A DNA stretch of 64,000 nucleotides from Caenorhabditis elegans (GCF_000002985.6 NC_003284.9:12648001-12712000); one strand, 5' to 3'; positions 11,204 through 24,551 are shown, counted from the first letter of the stretch. Numbers and translations: made by a program. Notes: generated by a model not told the origin, from the letters alone.

Positions 11204-12503
11204 TTACGTTTTTAATCTTACGCTATAGTCAATCCAATTGCAAGTGTTCTCATAGAATTTGTTGGCGATTTTCTGAAAGTAATAAGTGAACAAATTTTAA
11301 ATTAAAAACCTTTTTCACAGCTATTCATGGCAAAATTGACTAATTCAGTACCGACTTTCAAATAGAAAATTCACATTTTTTATTCTGAAATTTTGTCTGG
11401 TTAATATTTCCAGAAAAAGTTCTATAAAGTTTTGGTCCATCCAACTTTTGTATCAAAAATTAATACAGAATTGTGCAACCAAAAATTATGTTTTTTTCTT
11501 GGAAGTTTAAATAAATCTTCAAAATACCTGTAACTTGTCGGTTGCAAAATAAATTTAAACGGCACTTTAATGGCACACGGTGATTGTTAGGGGTTATTTA
11601 ACTTTTTTAAAGTCGTTTAAAACTTATTAACAAGAGGAAAATTCTTTAAAATATCAAAATACTTTAAGCTCTCCTCATTCAATTACTTATTTTCGATACT
11701 TTTTCATTCGAAAAAACTCACTTCAAGCCATTTCGGGAAGTTACACTTGTCCTGCTTTTTTATCTTCACTTGACCTTGACAAATTGCAGTAACAAGAGCA
11801 AGATGCTGCTTTGCTGTGAGATATCGAGGTTGAATGATTTGGAACATGGTTTTGATAGACTGCAAAATTAGGTTTGATTATATAAAACATACTTTTGAAA
11901 AATGGAAACTGACCACCTAGATTGAGAATGCCAATGCAACATTTCGAGGCGGAGTTCAGGAGGTCCAAACAGTTGCGCAATCAGTAACCAGATGGGAATA
12001 CGCCAGGGTTCCAAGGATGTGCTGACGCCATAATTTTCTAACTCCAGGTGTGAATTCGTTTCACCCATTAGAACTATTTCGATACTGTCGGCGTTTCGTT
12101 AAGAAGCGGGACTTATAGGTTGCGCAACACAAAACTTGAAAAAAAATCAGTGTGGTCTGGCGGTTTCCCATAGCTTTTGCGCAGTCGAATAAGATCCTTT
12201 GAGTTCTGGTGCAAAGAAGACATAGTGCATTTGAGAATTTGGTGAAAAAAGTTTATTTGTAAAAACTCATGGTATTCCGCCAAGAGATCGGATGTGAAAT
12301 GGTGTTAGTTTTTTTGAGGAAATTTCCTAGGTGCAGTAGTTCAAAAAATATTTATGAATTTAGGTACCGCTCTTCAAGACAATTGTTCGCCACGCCGTGA
12401 TATCATCAGAGTAGTAAAACTTTGCCGCGTGCTTTACACCGAGAAGAACAAACTCAGCATTTGAATATGGAGCGGTTGCGCCAGTGAGTAATGTACCAAA
12501 CAA
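11204..12503 (-). CDS. Candidate multi-exon gene, unidentified, 5' end not found
   Basis: Minus-strand exons with good splice signals. 12503-12368 follows CTATTTTCAG and has LFGTLLTGATAPYSNAEFVL and HAAKFYYSDDITAWRTIVLK. 11859-11722 follows ATTTTGCAG, has QPRYLTAKQHLALVTAICQG and KCNFPKWLE, and ends at GTGAGT. 11272-11204 follows TTACTTTCAG, reads KIANKFYENTCNWIDYSVRL, and stops at TAA. The last two join in phase 0. A middle candidate at 12073-11917 joins the first in phase but leaves the third out of frame. So either the true middle exon was missed or the gene is decayed. No start codon or signal peptide was seen. The family is not recognised, and the two cysteines in the last exons are the only obvious feature. 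Confidence 0.38.
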
Positions 12504-12636
12504 CTGAAAATAGGACATAAACCCCTTTTATAAGAACTTTGGAAAATGCGGGCCGTCCAGTATGCTGGTTCAGGTCTTTTCTATCTTGCTTCTCATCTTT
12601 ATTAAATTTTCCTTTTTTAATTGTTTTTTTGCACAG

Positions 12637-12745
12637 TGGAGGTAATTTGGAGCAATTCCAAGAAAACCCACATCAGTTTCTCTTCACCTTCGGAGACTGG
12701 CAGAATAACCGAAATATATCACTTTTCAGACAATTTTTTTAAACT
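12637..12745 (+). other. Isolated exon-like segment, plus strand
   Basis: Acceptor TTTTTTGCACAG and a consensus donor GTAAGT enclose an open frame containing EVIWSNSKKTHISFSSPSET. No partner exon was found. Possibly chance. Confidence 0.18.
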
Positions 12746-13163
12746 GTAAGTGGAAGAGTCTTGAATAAAAATTTTGAAAAAAACATTAAAAAAAATTAAA
12801 CTCTATACTTGCTGAATCTTCAAACTTTTCATTAAATTTTAAATTTTCAATATTAATTCTTATTTTGACTTTTACTTTTCTAGATTCATAGTTTTATTTC
12901 TTATCTCTCATCGGCGAGAACAAATGCAAGCGCGTTTGAAACATTCTATCTCTTTGATAAAATGTTTGTTAAAAATCCATAAGCACATCTCCCCTGTTTG
13001 ATATAATGAAAACAAAGTAGAGCCAAGAAAAACCACACATTTCCTCCACGGGATGTCGTCATATCTATAACAAACCGTTTTCCTTCTTGCGTCTTCCCCC
13101 TCTCTTCCACACTGTGTGCGTTCCGCAGCCTCCTCCGTTTTCTCACACGCGGTCTCCTCTGTC

Positions 13164-13247
13164 GCCCCATTGGCGCAGTCGGTTAGCGCGTGGTACTTAT
13201 AGTTATAGGTCATGCCAAGGTCGCCAGTTCGAGCCTGGCATGGGGCA
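13164..13247 (+). tRNA. tRNA-Ile(UAU) with a 10-base intron
   Basis: Complete cloverleaf. The acceptor GCCCCAT pairs with ATGGGGC (13240-13246), with discriminator A at 13247. The D arm contains GCGC...GCGC. The anticodon stem is TGGTA/TGCCA with loop CTTATAA, anticodon TAT (UAU). The intron GTTATAGGTC at 13202-13211 sits one base 3' of the anticodon, the canonical position. The T arm is GCCAG/CTGGC around TTCGAGC. It decodes AUA. Confidence 0.95.
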
Positions 13248-14614
13248 GAGTTATTTTGTTCTGTTGATACCTTAATCCAACGTGTTTTCCCTACTTCTAA
13301 TGCATGCAAGACTATTTTTCAATGGAAAATCGTGAGTGCAACGTTAATAGCGAAGCAATTCTAATAGAGGCTGCAAGTGTATATGTCTGTAAATATTCGG
13401 TAAAAAGTAAAAATCACTGAGGTTATCAGAAAAGGTTCGAACTTTGAAGAAAATATTTACGGAAAAGCAAAAATTGGAAATAATCCAAAAACGCTAGCAA
13501 AACTGGTAGAGAGTGCAATACTACAGAATTGCGTATTAGGAACGCGATTCTACTAGGGACTGCAATATATTTTCCAATCAATCGTTTTGATTGCAACTCG
13601 AATAGGGACACTATTCTAATATAAGGATAAATGTTCTGCCCAATTTTCTGAACTGTTTATTGCAGGCGGCGCATTGAACACTGATATGTAAGATAAATCT
13701 TCTGCAAATCAAAAATCTCAAAATAGTCTCCACCCATATATTGAATTTGTGGAGATTTCCATGTTGTCCCATTTGTTCCACGTTTTCTGAATATATTACC
13801 AAACAAAGTTTTTGCTATGTTTTATTTTCATAAAATATGGATACTGGGATGTCAAAAATTGATTTTATGCAATTAGAACAACGTTTGTTTTGCAAAATTC
13901 GTGCCTTCCCGGAAAATGACCAAAGATTGCACAGCTCAATTTTCAAACACCGAATAATTCAAGCCAAATTAAATATTATTTTTATTTCCAATTCTTAAGA
14001 CACAATGAAAGACAGAAAATAGCCGATAAAAGCTACAAAAATTTTCTATCGCTAATTGAAAATTTATAAGCCGTATAATTTTTAAAAAACGTATAAGCGT
14101 TGAGTTTTCTAAACAGAAAAATACTGTGTGACGCTTTTGGTTTTTTTTACGCCGTGTGTTTCCGTTGTGAATATTTTTAATTTTTCCAGTAGATCCCACT
14201 GATTTTTTCAATTTGGAATACATTTTTTGACAATGATTACACATTCTGCTTTTTACTGCATAAATTGTGGTGGTACAGTCCGCGTCGGAGTATATTTATA
14301 ATTTCTTACAGATGTACCATTTTTGAGTTTAGAGGTCAAACAACAGATTGCGATTTCGCACAGATTTGTGTTTAGGTATGAGTTTTTTGTTAAATATTCT
14401 GAAAGGAATTATGAGATTGAACATAAAATCTTATTTTCCTATCGTGCATTCTAGTCATGTTCCAAGTCGCACAACTTCTCACAACCGTTTATTCTTTATG
14501 CACGATCTTTATGCAAAATACAAAAGAAATAAATCATAATTATCAAAATATCAGAAATGTAGCACTATGTCAGTCGATTCGACCACGATCTCTTTGTTTT
14601 TATATTGTTTTTTT
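13248..14614. other. Intergenic with degenerate dispersed repeat
   Basis: Contains several copies of a short motif, (A/G)G-CTGCAA or GAGTGCAATACTA, near 13370, 13510 and 13565, each near TAATAG or CTAG. The same motif recurs elsewhere in the window. No gene is seen. Confidence 0.4.
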
Positions 14615-15602
14615 TTAGAACCGGAAGTAAGCGGGGAACGCTTCAGGTTCTACATTGCCAGAGTCAACCACGGGATACAGCTCAACGATCTGAAAAAGAT
14701 ACACATCATCTAACCTTTGGTTGGCTATCCAATTTGGAAACCGTCAATTACAATTTTAGCATTAAAATAAAAACGAAAAAGAACACTAACCGGGGAACGT
14801 TTTTCGGCGGGCAAAAGATGTGGTTGGTTGAGAACGGCCTCTTCGTTTTGACTTTGACGGTGTATGAGGCTACGTCCAGAACGGAATAGTGCACCACGGA
14901 GGGCCATAGCGTTTTGGGAGAGCACGCAGATTGCGATGAACACTGAAATTTTGGAGCAATGGTAGACTACTGTTGTATATGTGAGTTTAAATAGATATCA
15001 TCCCTGAGCTAGGGTATTCATGGAACCCCATTGGCATTTGATTCACAAAGTAGTGTTTCATAAGGTTTAACTAAAATGGAAATATCTCATATGTTTGAGC
15101 CAATTAAAGTTAGACTATCACTTGTGAGATTATTGTGTTCAACTGTATCAATCAACTTATTAGTAAGAATATACATAAAATGTAAGACCGAAAAACGCAA
15201 TGAAGTCCGGATAAAGACTTCTATAAGTGAAAAAGTGAGATTTTGAGCGATGGGAAATTGAGCGCGCTACATCGTTGCCGAAGTAAATCTAAACTTTGAC
15301 TGGGTAATTTTTAACCTAAAATTGTTTTGAATTGTGCAACAAAAAAAAGATAACCTAAACGAAAGATCTGGAGATTGGCTCGGCACTTTTAAAAATAGAT
15401 GTTATGTATGACGATACATTTTTCAGGGTCTTGGTTTAATTAGGAATCTGTCGATATAATTTACTAGAATAGGAAACGTACGGAAATTGACAAATTGTAC
15501 TTGTTTGCAAAAAATGTTACAAGTTCCAAATATTCCAAAAAAAAACTATTTCTGAACAAGATTTTAATTGAAGGACTTACCAAGAAGAAATTTTCGGCTC
15601 AT
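14615..15602 (-). CDS. Small secreted peptide precursor, putative neuropeptide
   Basis: Three exons, 15602-15581, 14942-14791 and 14689-14615, give 82 residues plus TAA with consistent phases. The start follows GCTGTCAG by four bases, which suits SL trans-splicing. Residues 1-21 form a signal peptide (MSRKFLL, a hydrophobic core, likely cut after NAMA). The mature chain begins LRGALFRSGRSLIHRQSQ and is acidic in the middle. It has a Lys-Arg site in LLPAEKRSP (about residues 55-56), so a 26-residue C-terminal peptide ending PAYFRF would be released. There is no glycine at the end to support amidation. Size, signal peptide and dibasic site fit the general layout of nematode neuropeptide-like proteins. 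I do not recognise it as a named nlp or flp gene, and it could instead be another small secreted protein. Confidence 0.72.
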
Positions 15603-16241
15603 CTTGCTGACAGCTCAAATGTCGAATGACCAAGCTCGGCTCCAAAAGGTGGGCCGAGCCATGCAAGCTCCGCCTATTTACCAATTTTCTCAGTTCCAGT
15701 GTAATAATAATCAAATTTCAGCATTGCTCGTCATTCACTACGGTAGTATTGACGACCTGTGAATCGAATTAGCGCGGAAACGTGCGCGCTGCTGTGGAAA
15801 CCCTTGTCTTTATTGAATTGTGTCGTTTATCACAAGACTCTCAGCTTTATACTGATATGAGAAAGTGCTAGAAGACGAAATAGGTATGGGGGTACTGGTT
15901 TGGCAACATATCGTCTATATACTGAACAATTAAAACATTGATTCGATGAAATTAGGAACGTTTAGAAGGAAAACATACCCGCGCAAAAATGATCAAAAAA
16001 GAAACGAAAGGAGTAATGGGAGAACATGAATTTCGCACCAACGGATTAAAAATCGAATCGAAACGTTCCGAAAGTTTCTTGACACGTGAGCATAGTGATT
16101 ATAAAAACTAACATGAGGTAGTGGAAAGGGGAAATAAAAACATTTATAGTATCTACTGTAGGGTTGCAATGACTATTGTCTAGAAATCAGCTTAAAGTGA
16201 CTAGAAGCTGGTTGTAAGTTGCATCATAAATATGTAAATTT
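15603..16241. other. Intergenic between peptide gene and nuclear receptor
   Basis: Likely holds the promoter of the minus-strand peptide gene on its left side and the 3' UTR of the receptor on its right side. CTACTGTAGGGTTGCAA near 16155 matches a short dispersed repeat seen at about 21690 and 63250. No gene is seen. Confidence 0.4.
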
Positions 16242-19200
16242 TCAGAAATATGAAAAGTCGGGATAACTTTTAGAAATTTCCATGGTGAACGGATGTGGCT
16301 GCATCAATTCGAATGTCTCAATTGTGCACAGTGTTTCTCGTTTGAATGCCGCCACTTTCTGAAATAAAACTCGGTTTTTTAGTGAAAGGTCCTGCAATTC
16401 AATTTTTCCTTCTCATTATTAAATTCTTAAAAATTAAATTTTGCCTCAAAATCAGTCAAGTGAGCGTCGAATTGTGTAGGACGAGTCACAATGAATTTTT
16501 GTAAAGTTAAGATTTTTGTTTTTCTCTTTTAGCTTCATTTCGTTTTGTTTTTATTACGAATTTTGAAGAACAATGGGGCAGAATATTCTCACCTGTACAT
16601 TACAGATTCTGAGGAGGATTTCCGCAAATCTGGTGGACGCTTCAATTGAGTCTTTCGTTTGTTGATGAAGCCATTTTTGAAGGGAATCCAGAAGTCGCTT
16701 GCGTTTGGCAGCAATGAGTTGGGAGCCGTGTTTTGTCAGGGAAAGACAATCTGAAAATTGAGAAATTTGTTATACGGTTCTGTTTAAAAAATCATTTTGG
16801 AAACAAATACACATAGTTTACGTAACACTGAATCACGTCACTTATGAACCTTAATTTATATTCCGTAACTTTTTTTTTTTTTCATTTTCGTTTAAAAAAA
16901 TGATGTGCTGTGTTTCTATTTTCGTACTTATCAATACATTTGTATTAGATATATGTGGGATAATTTTTAACTTAATCAAACTTCCGTGAAATCTAGTTAA
17001 GTAACCTTTCGCAATAAGATTTGTCATGCCACCTGGGCAAATTTCTCCTAAAATTCATAAACATGTGCATAACTTTATTTGCCAACCCAAAGCATGAGCA
17101 ATTTGAAAACGCAGAGAATACATGTGGCAAAACTCTGCGTCTACTAAATAGACATAGGGGCAGAGAAGCGAGAGTGAAAGCGAGAATGTCCTCTATATAA
17201 CCGCTGTCGCTCTCCTGCTTCCTCGTGCCGTCGATAGCTCAGTTGGTAGAGCGGAGGACTGTAGAGTCAGCAGGTATCCTTAGGTCACTGGTTCGAATCC
17301 GGTTCGACGGATTTCTTTTTATTATTTTGTGCAAGACGTTAATTGACACAGATCTTTGTCCTATCAAGTAAAGTTTCAATTTTTCAATTATGGAATTGAC
17401 CTTATAAGCATTTAACTGCTTTCAATATAAACTGTTTTTCAAAAACATGTGTAGGAAAGCTACATACTTAATTTTCAGAAATGTATTCTGAATATGCTAA
17501 CTTACTGAAGAAAAACATTTTTGAAAAAAAGACATGGGAGTTTTTTCTGCTTTCAAACATTAAAATAATGAAACGTTTTTCTACTTTTACTCCAGCATAT
17601 AACACTTCCAACTAGTTTTCAGCACACTAAAATACAATTAGGGAAATCAAGTATATTTAAGATTTAACAGTTCAGTTCAATGTGAAAACTGGAAGGCGAA
17701 GTTTTGAACTATTTTTTGTTGTATTTGTTTTGTTGTATTTGTTTCTCTTAAAAGGGCCAATTTGTGTGTTTGAAAGCACTACATAGTTTTGAGAAATTTC
17801 AAAACTGCACTAACCAGGATCGAAGAAAATAATTGCTTGCAGCAAAACATATTCAACTTTTGTTAGTCGCATTCTTCTTATTGGAACGAGAACGTCATTT
17901 ATTACGGCAACCACGGTCGGCGTCAATCCAAACGTTTTGTTCGAAACACCATCCGTGGAAACTGATTGAGCAACGTTTCGAAATCTGATAAGATAAATTT
18001 TGAAACATGTAAACACAACTGATCAATTCATACCCACAGAGTCCATCTGGAAACACTATCCGATCGTTGTATTTTTCTGGAGTGTGAAATGCTTCTGCTA
18101 AGACTAAATTAGAAAACGCCGTGTGGATGAAGAGTCGTTTTTGATCTTCCGGTATTAAATGACTGAATACCTGAAAATAAAGTTTCAGTTAGAAACGTCT
18201 ATGCGTGTTTTTTTTTCAAAACATACCTCAAACGATTTTGCCCATTCGACAAGAACAGTTAAAATTTTTGCTCGCCAATAAGAAAAGTTTGTTGGGTATT
18301 TTGGATCCATTCGCTCATCATACTGAAATTGATTATCTTTATTCATTTTTTCGAATGTTATGCAGTCTCAATTAATTTTCCTTTGTTTCATAAAAATAAA
18401 GGTTTCGATGAATAAATACATTTTCTTTCAATTGTTATGCGTATTTTATTAAAAATTACATACTGTATGGTTTTCATCATTGAATGCAATTTGTGTCATG
18501 TCCAACGCTTCCCGCAGAGAAGTGTGTATCATCATTGCGGAGGAGAGCAGTAGCTTTTGGTATCTGAAAATTAATTTTCAACATTTTCAATGAATACTAA
18601 CATTTAGAATGTACATTGTGCAATTTAGAATTTAAATTTAACACGAAATGTTATAGATTTTAGTGAGAGGTCCTGCAAATTTGTGAGCCAAGATGTGGGT
18701 GAAACATACTATGTGTTAACAGACACAATTTTTTTAGAGCGGTTATTCTGAGACCAACCTTCCGCCTAGTTGTATTTGATGAGACCGTCGAAACATTATT
18801 GACATAAACACTTTTAGGAATATCAAAATTTTGGGAACAAAAAATACCATTTTTCAAAAATTTGAAAATATTCTTGTCCCATTTTTTTTCTCATTATCAT
18901 TAAACGTTTTTGACTTAAACTCTTTGTACTAAAAAATAGCTTGTGTTTTCAAAACTAACACACATTTTAATATTTTAACACGGATACTTCTTGGACAATT
19001 AGTTGTTTTTTTCCAAAATCTTTCAATAATGCTCAGAGACCTTGGCAATGAAAGTTTTGCTTTTCGCACGTAGCCATATTTGCACTTTCTTTAGTGTGTG
19101 TGTGTCGAACGTGAAAATTGTTAGTCTCTATTTTGCGTGAACTTTGCTTTTTATCCTATATGGAAAACATGTTCTATTTACTAGATATCAATTTTTAGAA

Positions 19201-19852
19201 AGCTTAAAACTTACAAAGTTTCTTTATACAACAACAAATTGATAAGAGCATCCTCAGTTTCCCAGCTTTCTTCGGATCCTTCTAATCCGTTCAACTTTTT
19301 TCGTTTCCGTCGTCGTTCCATGCTCAATTCTCCGCGATCCATTCCGGCAATTATGCATTTTTTGTAACGACAATGTCGGCAAGAGCATCGCATTGATTTG
19401 TCAATTATACAGTCTCCATTATTTTTACAGGAATACGTTCGATTCTGAAATTATTACTCAATCATAATTTTGAAAAGGTTTGTGAAATTTGAAAAAAATT
19501 GTGAAACTTGGAAATAATATTTGTAGCAGTTTCTATTTTTTATTTGAAAACCAACTTGCAGATGAAAAATATAACATTTGAAATTTGTTTATGAATTTGT
19601 TTACCGTCAATTTTCTCTTACCTCTAAAACGACTCTACGAAAAAACGTTTTGCACCCGTTGCAAGCGGCCACCGAGTAGTGAATTCCAGATGCTACGTCA
19701 CCACAAACACTGCACAGTTCACCTGAAACATTTTGCAGTTTTTCATTGGAAATCATTTTCAGAAACACACCTGGTATGAATTTCTTGGCCATTTCCTTTG
19801 CTTTTTGACGTGAGTAATTGGTTTCTGCTAGCGGGCCTTCATAGGCTAGCAT
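16242..19852 (-). CDS. nhr-17: Nuclear hormone receptor, nine exons
   Basis: Ligand-regulated transcription factor, 396 residues if started at the ATG at 19852. That ATG lies two bases after TTTCATTTCAG, an ideal trans-splice acceptor, though upstream exons cannot be excluded. Exons: 19852-19771, 19722-19622, 19444-19215, 18563-18464, 18322-18227, 18170-18034, 17984-17815, 16750-16593, 16358-16242; all phases fit. The DNA-binding domain (about residues 30-110) has both C4 zinc fingers: [24 protein letters not shown], and a second finger ending [16 protein letters not shown], then a basic RRRKRKK stretch. The ligand-binding domain follows, with [11 protein letters not shown] and [11 protein letters not shown] typical of the fold. 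The C terminus ends DFSYF. A tRNA-Tyr sits in the intron 17814-16751 on the other strand. The symbol is inferred from recalled adjacency to adt-1 (C02B4.1/C02B4.2); the family call is firm. Confidence 0.9.
17228..17311 (+). tRNA. tRNA-Tyr(GUA) with an 11-base intron
   Basis: The acceptor CCGTCGA pairs with TCGACGG (17304-17310), with discriminator A at 17311. The D arm is GCTC...GAGC. The anticodon stem is GAGGA/TCCTT with anticodon GTA at 17261-17263. The intron at 17265-17275 sits one base 3' of the anticodon, as expected for eukaryotic tRNA-Tyr. The T arm is ACTGG/CCGGT with one weak pair. It lies antisense inside intron 7 of the nuclear receptor gene. Confidence 0.95.
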
Positions 19853-22800
19853 TACTGAAATGAAATAATGAATTGGAGTTTTTACATAGAAACGGGCAAA
19901 AGAAGAAAAAAATGAGTGCATAAAATATCAAATGTTAATCTCAATCGAGAGAAAACTAAAACTCATAAAGTTTTGCAATGGGCGTAGTTTTCATGAAATA
20001 AGATTAAAATGCTCCCAAGAAGAAGATGAATAGATTAAATATACTTTAGAAATGCATTTCATTCATCGTAGTAAGTAATGAGAATTGGGATCTAATTTGA
20101 ATGAAGATGATCCGATTAATAACAAAATATACACAAGGTTATTCTCTCAAAGTTCAGCTTCTCACACGGAGGCTTTTATAACACTTCACTATTTTTCTAG
20201 AACCTACAATCACAAAATAATGCACCTGCCTAAATCACAAGAGGCCAACCTCCTGGAATCATTTGAATGTTTCAAAACAAAAAGACCATTCTAGAAATAG
20301 TGTATCAGGAGACACGCAGACTGCGCATGACCATATAAATAGTTGTTGATCATGATAGCGACAAAGAGAAAGAAAGATAAAAAGAAATTTCGAACTTTTA
20401 ATTTATTTTCAATTTAACAAAATTGGAGACAAATGTAGAGAAAATAACTAGTGTCGATTTTATCGGTTGGTAGACAGTTATAAGTTTACAATTATTCAAA
20501 CGTTGTATGTCATAAGTATAGAGTTAAACATGTTTATTAGTCTGAAAACATTCAAACTGATCAAAAACGTTTAGATCTTGGAAAAAAGAACCAAGAGATG
20601 ATTTAATGAAGCAGTGAAAAATAATAAATCGTTTATAGTTCGCAACTCATGGTCATTAATAATATGTCCGATCTGTGGAAATAAAAGTTCAAACAACAGT
20701 ATTCCAACACGAGAGCGTATGATGGGTTTATTGATGGTAATGCAAAGGTATTATATATACAGTGTCAGTGTAGAACGCAAACCATCATAAACAATCTAAA
20801 GAAATAACTTTCAAATGCCGAAATCTTCATAATAATAGAAAAACCATACATAAAAAATTTTCCGGAAATTTTATGAAGCTCCTATATATTTATGTTTCAA
20901 AGTGTTATGCAACTATCGTCTGAAAACAAAAATAACCGCATTTATTTTTTGAAATATCTTTATTTTTAAAATTAGCATAATACGTTTTCTCACAATTCTC
21001 AGATCTCTTTATACATGTCTAGTCTTATTCTGTGGTATGACCTTTGAGTATACTATAAAGTGAAAAATAGTTAAATAGAAAGAGCCTTGCAAAATAATAT
21101 CCTGTGATTTCTTGGAAACCCTCAAACATCAATGAGCACATTAGCACAATTCCACGTAAGAACCAATTTCTAGAATAAGCGAGCAGATTTTATCGGATTT
21201 TGGTTAAGTTTCTTTGAATAATTTATTGATAATGTGAGAACAAAATAGTGGAAATTCTCTTCTTTGTTTTTCCAATTGTTTTTAAACACTGCAATGTATT
21301 GTAATATTTGATTAGAAAATCGAAGTAATTTACATTATTTGTCAGCTTTAAAATATAGGGAGATTTTATAGAAACATCACTAAATCTAAGCTTCTTTAGA
21401 TAATCAAATAAATGCATAGTTATGAGAAATACATGTTTACAAAATCTAGATGAATCATATCATTAATATTTAGTATTTATGATTATAATAACATATTAGT
21501 GATTACGATGAGAAACTAACAGCTTATAAAATTAATTTTATTTTCTGAATCATATTTCAATACTAGAAAAATATACAATCGAGCGTATCATCGTTTGGGT
21601 ATATTATTAAACCAGCCGTGGACCGCACCTCCGGCGCGGCCCCCGACTTCTGGGGCTCAAAACTAATTTTTCTGAAACTACCGTAACCCTACAGTATTCC
21701 TACCGTACCACTATTGTACCACTACAGTACTATATCCCTACACTAACCCCAACTCACTATCCCCACAGAAGCCAAAACTTCACAGACTACAAAGACTACA
21801 TAGACTACAAACTATGGACAAACGGAATAAGCGCTTTATATATAGTAAATGATTGTTCAATAACAGAGATATAACGGACAATTTTTTTCATTGAGAAATC
21901 ATAGACTCAATAACAAACACAAATTCGTTTCTGTTTCTCTAAAGGAAAAACACTTGGGGAAAAATATCGAACAATTGTAAATTACCTATTTTGAACACAA
22001 CCTACAAAACACAACTTTTCTGCTCTGGTCTTTAAAAGAGATCAGGAACACGAATCGAAAATCAAAAGAACCCGGTCGGTTTTGTGAAACTGTGAAGATG
22101 TCTTGTCGTATAAGGTCAGGTCAATGATGTTTGTGAGTACTTTGAAGACGGTCACCAGTCTAATTATGCAACTCTATGTGCCGTTAAGCTTTTCTCTTAA
22201 TAAAAACTTTTTTGGGCTTCTATGGCAACACATAGATTATGCACTCATACATATGTAAAAGGTTACTTTCACAATAATCCCGTATCCTCCCTTTTTTCAT
22301 CTTTGATATAGACTATTGAAACAAACTACATATTTTAAAAACTAGGCTGAAGACGATAAAAAAGGAAAAGAAACAAAACATGGGAAACGCGGAAAAAAAA
22401 GATAGACGAAGTAGAAAATGGTGAACATGGTGAGAGAGGGAAAGAGGGGAAATAGAGAGAGAGAGAGAGATAGTCACCACACCAATATTACATTCGGACC
22501 GCACAGAGGCAACAAACGAGGAAGACGGGGGGAGAGGGATGGAGAAAAAGGTGCGAGTGACAGTTGAGAACAACTTGCTTCAAAGAAAATTGGTTGGAGA
22601 CGCAGATGAGAAAGCAGTGGAAAGAAAGTGTGCGTCGAGACCAGATAGAACGGACGATCAATGCGTAAATAGTGTAGATGACGAAAGAGTTAGAGAAAGG
22701 GCGAGTACTTGTCAAAAGGGGAAATAAAGTTTTTGTGAAGAGTCGGAGGAAGGCCTCTTCATTGCTCATAGTTGGGATTGCTTCAGAGTAGTTCGTGTTG

Positions 22801-24551
22801 CAATTCTAAAAAGGTGAAAAAGTACATGTATCGTTTGTAGCCTACAAATCATAAGTCCGGTCTAAATCGTAATTATCTTTCTTTGTTGAAATATTATCAA
22901 TTTTGATGTGAATCATAATGTGGCGAAAGTTTATAAACATAGAAATGATTCGATCAAAATGTAAACAAAGTAAGTTTCAATGAAAAGTGTGAAGTTTCAG
23001 TCAAAATAAATGATAAAAAATTTTTTTGGGAACTTCTTTTATCTCTCTTATTCTAAGCTGCAGTAAAAAAAAATCAGCCATCCTGGAGCAAGATTAAATG
23101 ATGGGAGTTGCAATTGGGTATTATCTAGATAGCTAAATTTCTCCAATTTGAATTAATTTGGTTTATTTTTCAATCGACCGTTCCACATGCAACATCACCC
23201 CCGAACAGAATGTTTTCAATTGTTTTAAACCATTTCTCTATTTGTTCTATTTCATATTTTGTGCAAATAGCAAATAGCAAATAGGGGCTCTCGATTTGCT
23301 AAAGGCCGGCATTCCATAAACATTAGACAATGTGTCCATACAAAAACTGGCTGGCTAGACTAAAATGGTGCGAATCCTTGATCCCACTTGGTGTTGCAAA
23401 ATTTTGCTTTTGCTGACCTCAACATCATTCACACTACAGTCAAAACTGGTGTTTTTTTTTGATTTCGTCGACAAATCAAAACTCGTCGGAACAACCTTGA
23501 GATCATCACAAATTGTTTCAAAGCTGACCATAGTTCATAAATTTAAAAGTTGTGTATGTGAAAATCTCCGGCAGTACAATTCCAAGAATTTCGTTTAAAA
23601 AACTTACTAGTGAAAAATTATGGGATTAGCCTCAGACAAAGAATGATCACAGAGTACGTTTAATTTTTTTATTCTATACTTTTAATATTTTTCCCACGGT
23701 GATAAAACATTTCAAAAATCTCTAAAAATCTAAAAGTATAAACAACTAAAAATTTGTGCAAAACAAAGATAAAGATTTTTAGATTATAACCTTATCGGAC
23801 AAACATATCTCTGAAATCAAAGATAGAGTAGGGTTAGGTGTCCTTCTATAGATAAGATCTTAGCGATCAGTTACCGTTTCGTATTAGTTATTGAATGATC
23901 ATAATAATTTATAAAATACGCTGACAAAATTTTTATTTTTTAGAATAGGCGGAGTAATATTTATAGAAAATAGTTTTCTAAAATGTTTTTATCTTCAATA
24001 TCAGAGTAATAAATTCAATTTGAAATTAAATCACATACACATGTTCGCTATCTACGTCTAGAACCTTCCAACGAGACATGAAAACAGAAACGAACCAACT
24101 GTGTGGAGCTCGTCACAAACACTTGTCAGTTGTCGCTTTTTATCAGAAGGAATGCTCTTTGAAAATGAAAAAGAATCGAAAGATCAAAAACCACAAAAAA
24201 CTTGATCGGTAGAATTGATACAAGAATTGAATCAATTTGCTGAAGAAATTTCGGAAGGTTTGGGGGAAGCAGCGGGAAGCGTAACAAAGAAAAACAAATT
24301 GTCGTTGGGTAAGAAATTTTGAAAATAATAAGAGAACTTATGTTATGAATTATCGATAAAACATAAAAATTTATCAGAATTAAAAAGATGATACGTCAAA
24401 ATTTAAGCAAATTGTTCATTAAACAAGCAGTCTAAACTAGTTGCACACCAAGGTTGAATTCCAAATTAAACTGATATTAGATTTAAAACTTTAGGAAAAA
24501 TATACGAGATAATTTCTGTAAAGCCTCAATTTGAAGAGAAATAACGAGATT

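Noticed and set aside
12908-13309. 133-codon minus-strand open frame containing PCQARTGDLG
   Set aside because: It runs through the tRNA-Ile gene on the other strand. The apparent protein sequence is antisense tRNA.
22313-22769. Minus-strand frames of 86 and 93 codons considered as first exons of the nuclear receptor
   Set aside because: Compositional (GA/CT-rich DNA gives Ser/Leu/Phe runs). No donor joins in phase to the exon at 19852.
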